Positions 10,851-22,518 of a stretch of DNA of 64,000 nucleotides are shown piece after piece. The stretch lies in the NCBI RefSeq assembly GCF_047495875.1, contig NC_092497.1:998437-1062436 (forward strand), in the 5' to 3' direction. How positions within the stretch are numbered: the stretch's first letter is position 1; every line of letters begins with the position of its first letter. The notes under the pieces were generated by a model. It saw only the letters and a program-made list of their open reading frames with translations, did no database searches and had not been told where the DNA came from. Source of the DNA: Pithys albifrons albifrons (lineage: Eukaryota > Chordata > Aves > Passeriformes > Thamnophilidae). Both the position numbers and the translations under genes were made by a program.

Positions 10851-11444
10851 GGATGTCAGCTGAGGGAAACAAGGGGGTTGCAATGGTGTGAAAACACACA
10901 AAGAGGAATGAGGTTGTGCAATGTCCTGTGAGGAGGAATTAGGAAAAAAGCAGCGGAATTGAAAGAGGAATAAAATTCCTGCACAAAGATGTGTCAGCAA
11001 AACCAGAACAAGATCTCCCTTCTGCACCTGACAAGGCTGAGAACTAAACAAGACCATGGTGCACCTCTGACTGAATCCACTACAACTGGTTATTTTAGAC
11101 TTGGTACTGTGCACATGCTGTGTCACAATTTAAGGGAATTAAATTCTTCAGCATATCAGATCACAGGTCTGTGCTGTGCCTTATCAGGAGGCATCTGCCC
11201 AGGTCAAACTAAATACCAATATACACAAGTGCCCTTATCTGGGAGCAAATGTTCTGCTGGTGTAATTATGGATTAGTTAAACTGCAAAAGCTACTCTGAG
11301 GGAAAGGTTCATCATACTCGTAACAGGTACAATTATGTTGCTCAGAGAGTCAGGAAGCTCCATGTCAATTAAAGCAAGGTCTGCTTTAATTACTGCAGAG
11401 GCTGCCTGACCTGTGGATCACCCCTCACTGCTCAGGGTATCCCT
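10851..11444. other. ME2: ME2 intron 1, no gene seen
   Basis: Unique intronic sequence without a recognisable exon or repeat. Confidence 0.5.
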
Positions 11445-11570
11445 TACAGAATCCCAGAGTATTCTCAGCTGGAAGGGACCCACAAGGATCTTAAGTCAGT
11501 GGCCCACACAGGGGATTGAACCCATGACCTTGGCGTTATTACAGCCAAGTTTTAACCAACTGAGACAGCA
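11445..11570 (-). repeat. tRNA-derived SINE with CR1 tail (TguSINE1-like)
   Basis: On the minus strand the tRNA-like head (CTCAGTTGGTTAAAAC) and B-box-like GGTTCAATCCC are followed by the CR1-like tail. It is close in sequence to the copies at 19,309 and 54,655. Confidence 0.85.
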
Positions 11571-11897
11571 ACTGTGCTGGATGACTTTGCACTCTTCCTT
11601 CAGTTTGAAGGATGGCAAAGCATTTCAAGTGAAATCCTGTGCCAGTGAACAGTTCCAGCCCTTTTCTCATGTACAGACATAAACAAGACCTGTGTGCCAA
11701 GAGGAGCTTTTTTTTTTTTGATAACACAAACTGAAATTACTAATTCAAGGCCACAGAGGCCTCACAATCCAATCCTGTTGGAGTTTCCAACCCTTCAGGC
11801 CTCTACTGGTTTTGGTTTTCTAAGCCAACAGGCAATTCCTCTTACATACACACAACAATCTGTCCAGCCAGTCTGCACCACCCCAAGCCTGGTGTGG

Positions 11898-12979
11898 ATC
11901 ACAGAATCACAGAATGGATTGGGTTGGAAAAGACCTCTGAGATCATCAAGTCCAACCCTTGGGCCAACTCCAGTCCCTTTACCAGATCATGGCACTCAGT
12001 GCCACGGCCAAGCTCAGCTGAAAAACCTCCAGGGATGGGGAATCCACCCCCTCTCTGGGCAGCCCATTCCAATGCCTGAGCACTCTCTCTGCAAAGAATT
12101 TCTTTCTGCTCTCCAACTTCAATTTCCCCTGGCAGAGCTTGAGCCCATCGTGCCCCCTTGTCCTATTGCTGAGTGCCTGGGAGAAGAGACCAACCCCCAC
12201 CTGGCCACAACTTCCCTTCAGGCAGTTCCAGACAGTGCTGAGGTCACCTCTGAGCCTCCTCTTCTCCAGGCTGAACACCCCCAGCTCCCTCAGCCTCTCC
12301 CCACAGCACTTGTGCTCCAGTCCCTTCATTTGTCCATCTGTATTAATTAATTCATTTCTGTGGGCTTTGAAGCATGCTGGGTTCCCTCCTTGCTTTGTCT
12401 GTGCTGTCTGAGAGAGGACACCTGTTGGTTCTGAGCTGTAAAGAGGATTAAGAAAACAAATAAAAGTGAAAGTCAGCACTCAGAGAAAGGACACTCAGCT
12501 CTGTGGGGTCAAAGGAGACTGAAAAGTGATTCCTGAGACTTAAATCACAGAATGGATTGGGTTGGAAAAGACCTCTGAGATCAGCAAGTCCAATCCTTGA
12601 TCCAACCCCACTGTGATCACCAGCCCAGGGCACAGAGTGCCCTGGGCTGGTGATCACAGTGGGGTTGGATCAAGACATGGTGGATTCTCACTCAGTGCCA
12701 CATCCATAGAATGGATTGGGTTGGAAAACCCCTCTGAGATCATCAAGTCCAACCCTTGGTCCAACTCCAGTCCCTTTACCAGATCATGGCACTCAGTGCC
12801 ACGGCCAAGCTCAGCTGGAAAACCTCCAGGGATGGGGAATCCACCCCCTCTCTGGGCAGCCCATTCCAATGCCTGAGCACTCTCTCTGCAAAGAATTTTT
12901 TTCTGCTCTCCAACTTCAATTTCCCCTGGCAGAGCTTGAGCCCATCATGCCCCCTTGTCCTATTGCTGAGTGCCTGGGA
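11898..12979 (-). repeat. Composite CR1-spacer-foldback-CR1 unit, copy 1
   Basis: In plus coordinates: CR1 3' part (11,898-12,326), a 217-bp non-CR1 spacer (12,327-12,543), a CR1 tail with the 77-bp hairpin (12,544-12,707) and another CR1 3' part (12,708-12,979), all in minus orientation. The spacer and hairpin flank recur at 22,943-23,317 with a single difference seen in the spacer. The CR1 parts differ more. It lies in ME2 intron 1. Confidence 0.85.
12597..12673. repeat. 77-bp perfect hairpin (37-bp arms, loop AGA)
   Basis: The left arm starts TTGATCCAACCCCACTG and ends GGGCAC. The right arm is its exact reverse complement. The loop on plus is AGA. It belongs to the CR1 foldback family and is the best-preserved copy. 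Confidence 0.95.
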
Positions 12980-14859
12980 TGCACCACTGCACTCTATTCT
13001 CTTTTTTTTTTCACCAATAACAAGCAGACAAGCCTTCCCTACCCAGGCATGACACAAAGCAGGCACACACCAGCTGGCTTCATCACCTCTGCAACGATAA
13101 AACAGTCTAAAATTATTACATTAGGTAAGCACCAACTACAAGCATGTCTCCACACAGGCCTTAGAGCAGCTTTTCCTGCACCCACCACCCTCCAGCAGCT
13201 GACAGGGACACTTCTATTTCCTAACAGGAGCCCCCCAGGAGGAAGGAGCAGAGGGATGAGGGCAAGGGATGTGGTGCTGTGCAGCAACTCAGCACCTCTG
13301 GCTTCCCTGGTGCTGGGGGAAGTTTTCAGGTTCTCTCCAGCAAAGTCCTGAGCAGCCACTTTAAAGGACATTTCTGAGGCACCTTGAGATCTGCAGATTA
13401 AAAGGAACAGTCATTTGGGGAGGAGTTACTAATAAAATGCTCAGCAGCAGCAGTAAGTGGGTTATTTTGGAAGCAGATCTTTAACACACTGAAATTACTT
13501 TTCCTCCCTTTTATTCTGAGGCAACAAGGGGAAAGTCAAATGAGGGGCACTTAAATAAGTTCACAACATGAGGTTTGAAGCAGTTCACCAAAATAAAGCA
13601 CACTAAGGTGAATTCAAATGAAAACAATTTCAGAACACCTTTCTAAAAGGAGTTAATGTGAATTACTTCAACTCACAGTATCAGAAAACCTCTCAGCACA
13701 AGCAGAAAGTAGGGCTGGACTGTTTGTTATTGGAGTCTTAGCTCATAATAACAGAACCAGATCACATCAGACCTGTAACTTTTATATATTAATGGGCCTG
13801 ACCTAAATATTCTGACTCTTAAGAATCAGGAAGTCCATTGTCTTCCACTGTGGAAACTTCAGTAGTAACAATTTTGGCCTTGTCTGACAAGAAGATTTAT
13901 TCACATTCTTGATTTTATTCCATTTGTGTAACTGGGAGGGCTACTGGGAGTAAAGAAAAGGGCAACTCCATAAGCAGGACAAAGGCCTTATCCTGAAACC
14001 CCTCAGGAATTTGCAGGAATAAACAGAAAGCTCCTGATGCTTTACTTGGGGAACTGATACATCTCTGTGTTGGAGTTGCTCAGTTCAGAAACACAGATTT
14101 TTTTGGGATGCAAGTCGAGAGAGATGGACAAAGATGTTCTCAACACTTAGAAAAGATTATTCTTCCTGTAAGAACAACTCATCAACAATCACAAAGCAAC
14201 TGAGCTGCCTCCTAATTCAGCAACAACCAGGTGAAGTGTAACCCTGCCAACCACCTATAAATGTCAGTGTATAATAGCTGGGGCTCAAAAAAGAAAAACC
14301 CTGCTTAAATTACAGAGGAACCTGAAGATCCAACCACGCACAACGAGCTGCCACCAGCTCAAGCAACAGCAAAATATGCTCCTTCTGCTGCAATGGTGCT
14401 GCTGGCACGACTAATAAGGATGAAAATTCAATTAGTACTCACTCAATCTCGGCACACCACCACGCACTTGGCAGCTTCTTTCTTAGTTTGCAGAAGGACA
14501 AAAGCTCCAAACTTTGCCTGCTGACTCACAGGCCACCTTATCAGGAGTTCTGTCCTGCCACTGCAACGCACAAATTCTCTTAAAATACAAGCCCAGGCTA
14601 ATTTTTTACAGATCTTATCGTGTCCAAAGAGTGCACACAGAGACACCTGCAGAGCTCCACATGCTGCCCAGCAACTTCACCTGCACACGTGGGTGTGGAA
14701 AACTTCCTTTTGCTGTGCCCTCCCTGCTGCAATTAAGGCCATAAAGACATTAAATAATATTTAATGGTTTTGAGCTTGCTTGGTTGAAAAAGGGTCCTTT
14801 TCCACCAGCGCGCCGTAGGTTTTGTGGGGTTTTTTATCCTACTAGTTAAGAGATCCTTC
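12980..14859. other. ME2: ME2 intron 1, unique sequence, no gene seen
   Basis: No repeat or exon is recognised. The A/T-rich middle (13,400-14,400) is free of CR1, which is unusual for this window and could reflect regulatory constraint near the promoter. That is an inference from repeat absence only. Confidence 0.4.
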
Positions 14860-15822
14860 CCCTGACAGCACAGCGCGGCTCCTTCACAGCGCTTATTTCG
14901 CACCTTTCGCAGTATTTCTGCGATTATTTCGCACCTTTCGCAGCGTTTCGGGCCCGGCGCCGCCACCCTTTGAAGGGACGAGCCCAGAGGAGGCCAAACC
15001 CAAAACCCAACAGCGCTAAAAACACCAGCGGGCGCTGCCAGGACCCTCCCAGGCCGCACCAGCTGCTCTGCCCGTGCCCAACTTTCACTCTGCAGGGCCG
15101 GGGAAGTTCGTGGCAGGCCAAGGGACCCAGCCCTGGGCAGGGCCGCGTTTGCCACGGCTCTGACAGGGTAAACACGGGGGTAAACACGGCCGGGCTGCTC
15201 CTCAGGGTGCTCCGGCTGCTGGGGCAGCCCCGCTGGGCCCGGGGATGGCCCCGCTGCAGGCCGTGGGGGCTGTTCAGGGCCGCGGAGGGCCGGGCAGAGC
15301 GACACGGAGCATCCCGGGCGGGTCCGTCCCCTCCCCGCGCCCGGGTGGCCTCCGGCGCCTCTCAGGGAGGGTTTGTACAGACACAGAGGCCTGCGGTGCG
15401 CCGACACAGCTGTAAAAGTGTTACCAGAACGGGATCTACCTCCTCGTCCTCCTCCTCCTCCTGCTGCTGCTGCTGCGGTGCTGCCCGCGGAGCGATGCCG
15501 GCCCGGCGACCTCTGCCTATGGAGTGCGGCTGGAGCTGCGCCCGCCGCGGGACCCGCCACTGAATGGAGCCAAAACGGAGGGGCCGCGGAGGGACACCCC
15601 GGGGGGGGCGGGGCTTGATCTGACTGACAGCGAGCGCAGCCAATCGAAAGGAAAGACGCACGCGGGCACGGAGGGGATCGACCAATGAACGTTCAGTGCC
15701 GCCCCCAAGGAGGTAAAATGGGGTCAGGCGCGGGGGGGCGTGGTCTGGAGTATGGTAATGAGGTATGGGAGGCAGCCAATCAGCGCGGGGGGGCAGAGCG
15801 AGACCGGGGAGGGGCGGGGCTT
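14860..15822 (-). promoter_or_regulatory. ME2: CpG-island promoter of ME2
   Basis: The only dense CpG stretch in the window (many CG between 14,870 and 15,820). It has CCAAT boxes at 15,640-15,644, 15,682-15,686 and 15,776-15,780, two of them in the NF-Y-like AGCCAATC context, and GC boxes (GGGGCGGGGC) near 15,606 and 15,812. Position and orientation fit the 5' end of ME2, whose first coding exon is 7.8 kb downstream on minus. CCAAT boxes at 15.64-15.78 kb would place the start near 15.56 kb. A divergent plus-strand transcript cannot be excluded; an AGGAG|GTAAAA donor-like site lies at 15,712. Confidence 0.75.
15440..15560 (-). other. ME2: Candidate ME2 non-coding exon 1
   Basis: On minus, GC-rich sequence leads to a donor-like GAGGAG|GTAGAT near 15,439; another possible donor is TCTG|GTAACA slightly further. 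It contains five CAG triplets followed by GAG triplets. Both the start site and the donor are guesses from position. RNA evidence would decide. Confidence 0.3.
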
Positions 15823-18639
15823 GGGGATGGGAGTGTGGGAATGGCAATGGGGGGATGGAAATGGGGATATAGAGATGGGAATGTGGGGATGGGAATGGGG
15901 GAATGGGAGTGTGGGAATGGGAATGGATGGGAATGTGGGGATGGGAATGGGGATGGGAATGTGGGAATGGGAATGGAGATGGGAATGGGGATATGGGGAT
16001 GGGAGTGTGGGAATGGGAATGGGGGGATGGGAATGGGGATGGGAATGTGGGGATGGGAATGGGGGAATGGGGATGTGGGAATGGGAATGGATGGGAATGT
16101 GGGGATGGGAATGGGGATGGGAATGTGGGAATGGGAATGGAGATGGGAATGGGGATATGGGGATGGGAGTGTGGGAATGGGAATGGGGGGATGGGAATGG
16201 GGATGGGAATGTGGGGATGGGAATGGGGGAATGGGAGTGTGGGAATGGGAATGTGGGGATGGGAATGGGGATATGGGGATGGGAGTGTGGGAATGGGAAT
16301 GGGGGGATGGGAATGGGGATGGGAATGTGGGGATGGGAATGGGGGAATGGGAGTGTGGGAATGGGAATGTGGGGATGGGAATGTGGGGGTGGGAGTGTGG
16401 GGATGGGAATGTGGGGATGGGAATGTGGGGATGGGAATGGGGATGGGAATGTGGGAATGGGAATGGGGGGATGGGAATGGAGATGGGAATGTGGGGATGG
16501 GAATGGGGATATGGGAATGGGGATATGGGGATGGGAGTGAGAATGTGGGGATGGGAATGTGGGGATGGGAATGTGGGGATGGGAATGGGAATGGGAATGT
16601 GGGGATGGGATGAGAATGGGAATGGGAATGGGAATGTGGGGATGGGAATGTGGGGATGGGAATGGGCGAATGGGAATGGATGGGAATGGGGATATAGAGA
16701 TGGGGATGGGGATGGGAATGGGAGAATGGGAATGTGGGATGGGAATGTGGGATGGGAATGTGGGATGGGAATGTGAGGATGGGAATGTGAGGATGGGAGA
16801 GTGGGGATGGGAGAGTGGGGATAGGAATGTGGGAATGGGAATCAGGATGGGAATAGGGATATGGGGATGGGAATGGGAATTTGGGGATGGGAATGTGGGA
16901 ATGGGAATGGGGCGATGGGAATGTGGGGATGGGAATGGGGGAATGGGAATGTGGGGATGGGAGTGTGGGGATGGGAATGGGGGGATGGGAATGGGGGGAT
17001 GGGAATGGGGGGATGGGAGTGTGGGAATGGGAATGGGGATATAGAGATGGGGATGGGGATGGGAATGGGAAGATGGGGATGGGAGTGGGAATGTGGGGAT
17101 GGGAATGGGGATATAGGAATGGGGATACAGGGATGAGAATGACGAAATGGGAATGGGAATGTGGGGATGGGAATGGGAATGGGAATGTGGAGATGGAAAT
17201 GTGGGGATGGGAATGAGGGGATGGGAATGGAGGGATGGGAATGGGAGAATGGGAATGGGGGGATGGAAATGTGGAAACGGAAATGGGGATGGGAATATGG
17301 GAATGGGAATGTGGATATGGGAATGGGGATATGGGAATGGGGATATGGGGATGGGAGTGGGAATGTGGGGATGGGAATGGGGATGGGAATGGGGATATGG
17401 GAATGGGGATATGGGGATGGGAGTGGGAATGTGGGGATGGGAATGGGGATGGGAATGGGGATGGGAATGTGGGGATGGGAATGTGGGGATGGGAATGTGG
17501 GGATGGGAATGGGGATATGGGGATGGGAATGAGGGATTGGGAATGGGAATGTGGGAATGGGAATGAGGGAATGGGAATGTGGGGATGGGAGTGTGGAAAT
17601 GGGAATGGGGGGATGGGAATGGGGGGATGGGAATGTGGGATGGGAATGTGGGATGGGAATGTGAGGATGGGAATGTGAGGATGGGAGAGTGGGGATGGGA
17701 GAGTGGGGATAGGAATGTGGGAATGGGAATCAGGACGGGAATAGGGATATGGGGATGGGAATGGGAATTTGGGGATGGGAATGTGGGAATGGGAATGGGG
17801 GGATGGGAATGGGGGGAAGGGAATGGGAATGGGGCGATGGGAATGTGGGGATGGGAATGGGGGAATGGGAATGTGGGGATGGGAATGGGGGGATGGGAAT
17901 GGGGGGAAGGGAATGGGAATGGGGCGATGGGAATGTGGGGATGGGAATGGGGGGATGGGAATGGGGGGAAGGGAATGGGAATGGGGCGATGGGAATGTGG
18001 GGATGGGAATGGGGGAATGGGAATGGGGGGAAGGGAATGGGAATGGGGCGATGGGAATGTGGGGATGGGAATGGGGGGATGGGAATGGGGGGACGGGAGT
18101 GTGGGAACAGGAATGGGGGGATGGGAATGTGGGGATGGGAGTGTGGGAATGGGAATGTGGGGATGGGAATGGGGATGGGAATGTGGGGATGGGAACGGCA
18201 ATGGGGATGGGAATGTGGGGATGGGAGTGTGGGAATGGGAATGGGGGGATGGGAGTGTGGGAATGGGAATGGGGGGATGGGAATGTGGGGATGGGAATGG
18301 GGATGGGAATGGGGGGATGGGAGTGTGGGAATGGGAACGGGGGGATGGGAATGGGAATGGGAATATGGGAGTGGGAATGTGGGGATGGGAATGTGGGGAT
18401 GGGAATGAGGGGATGGAAATGTGGAAATGGAAATGGGGATGGGAATGTGGGAATGGGAATGTGGGGGTGAGAATGTGGGGGTGGGAATGAGGGGATGGGA
18501 ATGGGGGGATGGGGATATGGGATAGGAATGTGGGGATGGGAATGTGGGATAGGAATGTGGGGATGGGAATGAGAAGATGGGAATGTGGGGATGGGAATGA
18601 GAAGATGGGAATGAGGGGATGGGAATGGGGGAATGGGTA
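15823..18639. repeat. 2.8-kb G-rich satellite (GGGAATG/GGGGATG type)
   Basis: Plus is an almost uninterrupted run of GGGAATG, GGGGATG, GGGAATGTG and related words, with G-runs of 3-6 every few bases. Higher-order structure is visible: a distinctive block containing GTGAGGATGGG and GGAATCAGGA near 16,763-16,900 returns about 890 bp later near 17,650-17,790, and a block of about 165 bp repeats near 15,911 and 16,076. No frame has stops for long distances, giving spurious proteins of up to 1,102 residues (His-Ser-Pro-Ile on minus, Gly-Trp-Met on plus). It begins directly upstream of the ME2 promoter. Confidence 0.95.
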
Positions 18640-18857
18640 TGTCCATTTTAGTTAGTACAAGAAATCCCAAGGGCCCCTTAGTACAGAAGCTTCAAGGACA
18701 GGCCCTACACATCTGCACCTTATGATCTTTGCCATATCCTAAGCTACTTTTTATAAGGTGATTTTTATAGAAACTATTAAGCAAGTTCTGTCATAGATGT
18801 ATCAATTAATAACATTATCAATCAGTAAGGATAATTCCCTCCAATCACTACCACACA
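18640..18857 (-). mobile_element. LTR fragment, family A (copy C)
   Basis: The reverse complement matches the first part of the LTR at 21,745 (GTGATTGGAGGGA, TTGATAATGTTATTAAT, CCTTGAAGCTTCT). It is cut off exactly at the edge of the G-rich satellite. It contains no coding sequence and is probably a remnant of an endogenous retrovirus LTR. Confidence 0.7.
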
Positions 18858-19308
18858 CCATTTGTTCATGCTGCTCCCCAGTTTCTGGGATGCCCACCCA
18901 GCTCCTGATGCCCTGCTGGAATGGGATCCTCAGAACACTCAGGGCCACACACTGAGGAGGGAACTGCTGGAAGGAGCCTGGAGAGCTGGAACACCCTGGG
19001 ACTCAAACTGAAGGCTTGGCAGAAAACACCAAGGCAGCTCATGCTGCAGGTCAGCACTGGAACTGACCAAGAAAAGAGCAAACCCATCACTTTTAATTAC
19101 ACGGGGCTGTTTGTGCTCACACTGTTCCCACCCCATGGAAGGGATGCCCTTCCCAGCTCCGACCTCACAGTGTTTGGAGAGGGAAGGTACAAAGGTATGA
19201 CTTGTGACCCCTCATCCCACTTCAATCCTCACCTGTCTCCTCTCCAGACCAAACTCCAAGGCCTTTTCCATATTGCAGATTATGAGGCTGTTGAGTGTCA
19301 AACCACAG
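18858..19308. other. Intergenic, no gene seen
   Basis: Unique sequence. The frame at 18,921-19,400 runs into a SINE and has no domain. Confidence 0.5.
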
Positions 19309-19440
19309 ATCCCACAGAATCCCAGACTATTCTGAGCTGGAAGGACCCACAAGGATCATCGAGTCCAACTCTTAAGTCAATGGCCCACACAGGGGATTGA
19401 ACCCATGACCTTGGCATTGTTACAACCAAGTTTTAACCAG
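19309..19440 (-). repeat. tRNA-derived SINE with CR1 tail (TguSINE1-like)
   Basis: On minus: head ending at TTAAAACTTGG, GGTTCAATCCC B-box-like motif, CR1-like tail. The head directly abuts the tail of the next CR1. Confidence 0.85.
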
Positions 19441-19665
19441 TGGTTTGGGCTGGAAGGGACTTGAAATAATATCCCTTTTCAACCCCCCTGCCATGGGCAG
19501 GGACACATTCCACTATCCCAGGTTGCTCCAAGCCCCATCCAACCTGGCCTTGGACACTTCCAGGGATCCAAGAGCAGCCACAGCTTCTCTGTGCCAGGTC
19601 CTCGCCACCCTCAGAGGGAGGAACTCCTTCCCAACATCCCATCTAACCCTGCCCTCTGGCAGTTA
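19441..19665 (-). repeat. CR1 fragment (second subfamily)
   Basis: Minus orientation; the tail TTCCAGCCCAAACCA lies on the left and the 5' truncation near 19,665. Related to the CR1 at 9.7-10.8 kb and 43.7 kb. Confidence 0.8.
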
Positions 19666-20377
19666 AAAACTGAAATTTTTATTTTAACAGGGATTTTTAT
19701 GTAATAAGAATTACAACTCTCAAGCTGGAATGTGATTTAAACAGCTCGATGCACGAGTGAGCTGTGCAGCCAAGAGAAGCAGAGTCTCCATAGCAACAGC
19801 ATCAAATATATAAACCCACCTAATCAAAACCTCCTCATCTAATCACAGCTTTGAGGCCTGCCATGAAGAGCACACTCAGCTGCTTTCCCCCACTGTCAGC
19901 ACGGCTGTGCTGGCTTGGGAGTGTCTCTGAATAATGTGGTGCTGCACCTATAAACAAAAGGAGGCTGTGGAAATAACCTGCAAGGTCATGACTTTGTGCC
20001 TGGGTAAAAATAGCCCAAACTGAAGGCATTTAAAAGCTCCTGGGATTGTGCCCAGATGGAATAAATCACCATTGCTGTGTTGCTTTGGGCTGCTGAGGAT
20101 CGTGCCCAATACACCTCCTGAGCAGTGGGGGCCTTGCTGAAACACACCTGGTTGTGAAAGAATGGATGTCTGGGAAGATGTGTTGTATTTAGTCATAGCA
20201 GAGGAAAAGCTGCACCCCAGGGAATGGGTTTTGTCAGGGCTGCAAGGTCTGAGACTCCCACTGATGATTTTTAATGGGAGGGATTTTTAATGGGAGGGAT
20301 TTCTAATGGGAGGGATTTTTAATGTCACTTCCAGTCAGTGCCCCCTGCTTTGCACCCACGTGTTCTCCCAGAAGCTC
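19666..20377. other. Intergenic; short 17-bp tandem repeat at 20,266-20,322
   Basis: No gene is seen. A 17-bp unit (GGGAGGGATTTTTAAT) is repeated about 3.5 times near 20,266-20,322. The rest is unique. Confidence 0.55.
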
Positions 20378-20518
20378 AATGGTATTGATTATGTTCATTC
20401 TCAAATCCAGACTCCAGACCTTTTCAAGATACAGGTCATTATGGAGATGCTCCAACTGGTCCATGCTTCTTCCTGCCTTGGCACAGTCAGGCAGCCCCAG
20501 CCCTGCATAGAGGGGGAG
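20378..20518. repeat. 141-bp direct repeat, left copy
   Basis: From AATGGTATTGATTATG to GGGGGAGCAG; matches 20,859-20,999 with about 5 differences (about 97%). The pair flanks a CR1 fragment. Confidence 0.85.
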
Positions 20519-20858
20519 CAGAATCAGGGAATAGTTGAATTATTTCTGTTGGAAAAGCCCTCTAAAACCAATGGGTCCAACCATTCCCAGCACTGCCAAG
20601 GCCACCACTAACCCATGTCCCCAAGTGCCACATCCACATGGCTTTGAAATCCCTCCAGGGGTGGGGACTCCACTCCTGCCCTGGGCAGCTGTGCCAGGGC
20701 TGGACAACCCTTCCCATGAAGAAATTGTTCCCAATATACAACCTGCCCTTACCCTGGCACAGCCTGAGGCCATTCCTTCTCCTCCTGTCCCTCTTCCTGG
20801 AGCAGAGCCCGACCCCCTTCCAGCTCTTCCCTTCTGTCAAGGAGTTGCAGAGAGTGAG
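20519..20858 (-). repeat. CR1 fragment (third subfamily), copy a
   Basis: The minus-oriented CR1 tail abuts the left direct repeat and is truncated near 20,858. Compared with the neighbouring copy starting near 21,000 it differs by about 20% in its distal half, so it is not a recent duplicate of that copy. Confidence 0.85.
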
Positions 20859-20999
20859 AATGGTATTGGTTATGTTCATTCTCAAATCCAGACTCCAGAG
20901 CTTTTCAAGATACAGGTCGTTATGGAGATGCTCCAACTGGTCCATGCTTCTTCCTGCCTTGGCACAGTCAGGCAGCCCCAGCCTTGCATAGAGGGGCAG
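20859..20999. repeat. 141-bp direct repeat, right copy
   Basis: Partner of 20,378-20,518; it is followed at once by the tail of a second CR1. Confidence 0.85.
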
Positions 21000-21545
21000 C
21001 AGAATCAGGGAATAGTTGAATTATTTCTGTTGGTAAAGCCCTCTAAGACCATGGAGTCCAACCATTCCCAGCACTGCCAAGGCCACCACTAATCCATGTC
21101 CCCAAATGCCACATCCACATGGCTTTGAAATCCCTCCAGGGGTGGGGACTCCACGTCTGCCCTGGGCAGCTGTGCCAGGGCTGGACAAACCCTTTTGTAA
21201 GGAAATGTTCCAAATATCTAAACTGACCCCTCCCTGGCACAGCCTGAGGCTGTTCCCTCTACTCCTGTCCATTTTTCCCTGGGAGAAGACCCCAACCCTT
21301 TCCCTGGATCCATCAGGGAATTGCAGAGTGAGAAGGTCTCCTCTGAGCCTCCTTTTCTCCAGGCTGAGCCCCCCCAGCTCCCTCAGCACCTCCTGCTGCT
21401 CCAGCCCTTTCCCAGCTCCATTCCCTTCCCTGGACATGCTCCAGCCCCTCAGTGTCTCTCCTGTCTGAGGGGCCCAGAACTGCCCCAGCACTGGAGGTGT
21501 CTCAGCTCTGCCAGCTCAGGGACAGGCACTGCCCTGGGGCTGTGG
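21000..21545 (-). repeat. CR1 fragment (third subfamily), copy b
   Basis: A minus-oriented CR1 that extends further 5' than copy a. The complement encodes ORF2 remnants ([17 protein letters not shown]) and ends near 21,545. Confidence 0.85.
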
Positions 21546-21878
21546 CACCCCACAGCTGGCACAGTCCAGGGGCCACTGGTCTCCCACCACGGAGTCCTGA
21601 GTCATGGGACAGCTCAGCCTTCATCCTGCTGGTCCAAACCTGACTAGTTTGGAGCCAATTCAGGTGCTTTACCCCAATCTACAGGCACAGCAACTCCATG
21701 TAGCACAGGGCCCTCCTTTCTCAAGCCTGTTCTTCATCTCATAGTGATTGGAGGGACTTATCCTTATTGATTGATAATGTTATTAATCGATACATCTCCC
21801 ATAGAATTTGCTTCATAGTGATTATAAAAATCACTTTATATAAAGTAGCTTCGGATATGGCAAAAATGGGGGTTTTTG

Positions 21879-22178
21879 GGTCTCTTCTCCCAGGCACTCA
21901 GCAACAGGACAAGGGGGCACGATGGGCTCAAGCTCTGCCAGGGGAAATTGAAGTTGGAGAGCAGAAAGAAATTCTTTGCAGAGAGAGTGCTCAGGGATTG
22001 GAATGGGCTGCCCAGAGAGGGGGTGGATTCCCCATCCCTGGAGGTTTTTCAGCTGAGCTTGGCCGTGGCACTGAGTGCCATGATCTGGTAAAGGGACTGG
22101 AGTTGGACCAAGGGTTGGACTTGATGATCTCAGAGGGCTTTTCCAACCCAATCCATTCTATAATTCTGTGATTCTATA
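21879..22178 (+). repeat. CR1 LINE 3' fragment nested in LTR A
   Basis: CR1 from GTCTCTTCTCCCAGG to the ATTCTGTGATTCTAT tail, inserted into LTR sequence that is continuous in copy C. Confidence 0.9.
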
Positions 22179-22518
22179 AGGTACAGATGTGTAGGACCTG
22201 TCCTTGAAGCTTCTATACTAAGGGGCCTTAGGGATTTCTTACACTAACTAAAATAGACTGCACACCATATGAAACAAAAATAAATCAGTAGATATATCAA
22301 AAGAACAGGATAATTAGAGAAATTTGCCAATTAGACCAGCTACAGTTGCCAGGTCCTGTTTGGGGCATTTTTGAGCCAAGGGTAGAAAGTTCCCATGAGG
22401 AAGACTCCGAACTTCATCCCCAAAGACCACCAGAGCCCCTCACCCTGAATTCCCAGGAAAAGGCACAAAGAAAGAGGTGCACGGGGTGGAGAAAATGGAA
22501 ATCAGTTCTTAGAACTCA

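Noticed and set aside
15362..18670. Frames of up to 1,102 codons on minus and 363 on plus
   Set aside because: They are translations of the G-rich satellite, open in several frames at once, with no start context, domain or splice support.
20378..21545. Simple tandem duplication of flank plus CR1
   Set aside because: Flank copies are about 97% alike but the CR1 parts only about 80% in the distal half, which a single duplication does not explain well. It is kept as the main alternative to test.
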